Origin: Methylomonas aurea
GTDB lineage: Bacteria > Pseudomonadota > Gammaproteobacteria > Methylococcales > Methylomonadaceae
Reading direction: 5' to 3'
DNA: 64,000 nt
Assembly (NCBI RefSeq): GCF_024505045.1
Contig: NZ_JANIBM010000013.1
Span: forward strand, 1-64,000
The translations under genes and the position numbers were made by a program. The stretch's first letter is position 1; each line of letters opens with the position of its first letter. The notes beneath the pieces are model-generated. The model searched no databases and was not told where the DNA came from. It saw nothing but the letters and a program-made list of their open reading frames with translations. This document shows, piece after piece, positions 63,219-64,000 of the stretch.

Positions 63219-63859
63219 GGTTCGATCCTCCGTTGCTGGTCGGTCTAATTCTACTCCTCCCGGCCGCGATGTGAATTGCGCAATCCTTGTCCGCCAAGGT
63301 TCGGTTCGGTCGGTTAAATCGCCGTTATCGTCGGTTTGAGCGCGGGAACGATGAAGATTCGGTAGCAGGTTGATTAAATGCTATGTGGGCTGCCTGAGAT
63401 GGCCGATATTCCCGGGGAACGCAGCCAAACCGAACCGTCTGCATGATAATTGGTCGACACCTCGGTTTGGGTCAGCAATTTCAAAAAATCGTAACCAAGA
63501 ATTGGTTAGCTTGCTTCTTTCCGATTCGGCGTTGATTCACCGGCTGATCGTTGCCGAATCAACCTGCGGCATGCAGCCCTCGCCACCCCGGTTGGGCGAG
63601 GAGTAGCCTGTTTAGGAAGCTATTTCGCCCACAAACACGATGGTCCAGCGTGAGCCAAGATCATGTGAATTCGCTTACAGCGCCTGCGCGACTTCGTCAT
63701 TGCTTTGGATGTCCAACAGGATGTCGGGGGAGATGTGTATAACGACGAGCGCAGGAGCCCGTCGGAATGATGAAATGAAATGATACCGTCCACCACTGTC
63801 GTTATACTGCTCGACCAATCGGTAAGTTAAATATTGGCAAGAAATTTTGGGAGTCTGAC
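63219..63859. other. long gap before the edge gene
   Basis: 641 bases with no gene I can support. A CCTCGCC/GGGCGAGG hairpin lies near 63588-63603. Short open frames have no protein character. The last part (from about 63780) becomes AT-rich and leads into the ATPase gene. Confidence 0.45.
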
Positions 63860-64000
63860 TTGCTTAAAGAAATCAAATTAGTAGGCTGGAAAAGCTTTGT
63901 TGAAAGCACACTTTATATAGATCCTCTGACCATCATTATTGGAGCGAATGCCAGTGGCAAATCAAACACTTTGGACGCTCTGTTGTTTCTACAGCGTATC
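63860..64000 (+). CDS. AAA family ATPase, N-terminus only
   Basis: The first 47 codons before the window edge: MLKEIKLVGWKSFVESTLYI then TIIIGANASGKSNTLDALLF. The Walker A GANASGKSN directly after an N-terminal strand-KSF element is the start of RecF/SMC/OLD-type ATPases found in defence systems. TTG 63860 is the start, with GGGAG about 6 bases upstream. AT-rich, unlike the genes to its left. Confidence 0.8.
   Translation, partial: MLKEIKLVGWKSFVESTLYIDPLTIIIGANASGKSNTLDALLFLQRI

Noticed and set aside
63370-63742. Small genes in the gap before the edge ATPase
   Set aside because: Composition and lack of ribosome sites suggest chance open frames.
1-64000. CRISPR array
   Set aside because: No regularly spaced short repeats were seen; direct repeats found are the att copies and dispersed palindromes.

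Overview
The window reads as chromosome of a moderately GC-rich gammaproteobacterium. A methanotroph of the Methylomonas type is a plausible source, judged from recA-recX-alaS-lysC order, a copper-handling P-type ATPase cluster, a VPLPSA-type sorted surface protein and a citramalate/isopropylmalate synthase-like enzyme. No methane oxidation gene is present, so the assignment is inference. Codon use and GC are uniform over most of the window; about 17.97-20.9 kb and 55.2-56.4 kb are visibly AT-rich.

0-11.1 kb is housekeeping: a ZIP/GDT1 metal-transport pair, a DUF2780 lipoprotein, a small membrane protein, nadA, cobB, recA, recX, alaS and lysC, closed by a clear terminator. 11.3-16.3 kb is a copper-transport cluster: small membrane proteins, a stand-alone 8-cysteine-class metal-binding domain, an HMA_2 protein, a CopA-like ATPase and a SafE-type membrane protein. 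tRNA-Thr(UGU) follows at 16359-16434.

16.39-20.98 kb is a 4.5-kb island between two perfect 85-bp copies of the tRNA-Thr 3' half. It holds a RHH/RelE toxin-antitoxin pair, an MqsA antitoxin domain fused in frame to an IstB tail (IS21 scar), a small truncated gene, and a two-gene unit on the minus strand: an Abi/UG-like reverse transcriptase followed by a DEDDy 3'-5' exonuclease. A broken tyrosine integrase gene lies just outside the right repeat and its 3' end overlaps it. This suggests serial integration at one tRNA. The RT-exonuclease pair is the first candidate for an undescribed (probably defence) system.

21.5-27.8 kb carries a sorted surface protein, a DAACS transporter, a diguanylate cyclase, tRNA-Val, arylamine N-acetyltransferase, a YfcE-like phosphoesterase and a YciI-like protein. 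27.8-31.7 kb is a second accessory block: a tightly overlapping three-gene operon (helical HEPN-like protein, KGGVGR-variant ParA-like ATPase, GxGKS P-loop NTPase) beside a doubly broken vapBC remnant; this is the second candidate system.

31.7-46.9 kb has uvrA, then a lipid cluster that matches E. coli ynbABCD in content and protein sizes plus an AMP-ligase/ACP/acyltransferase fusion, then a permuted-NlpC-like protein with a lipoprotein, a YajR-like MFS carrier and ssb. 47.1-52.3 kb is a DEDDh-RecQ-UvrD giant helicase split by one frameshift. 52.5-63.2 kb holds a DMT exporter, a VOC protein with divergent LysR regulator, an AT-rich secreted protein, SRPBCC and YgjV proteins, a zinc dehydrogenase, a PaaK-like ligase, a citramalate/isopropylmalate synthase-like enzyme, truC and a Uma2 nuclease. 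An AAA ATPase starts at 63860 and runs off the edge.
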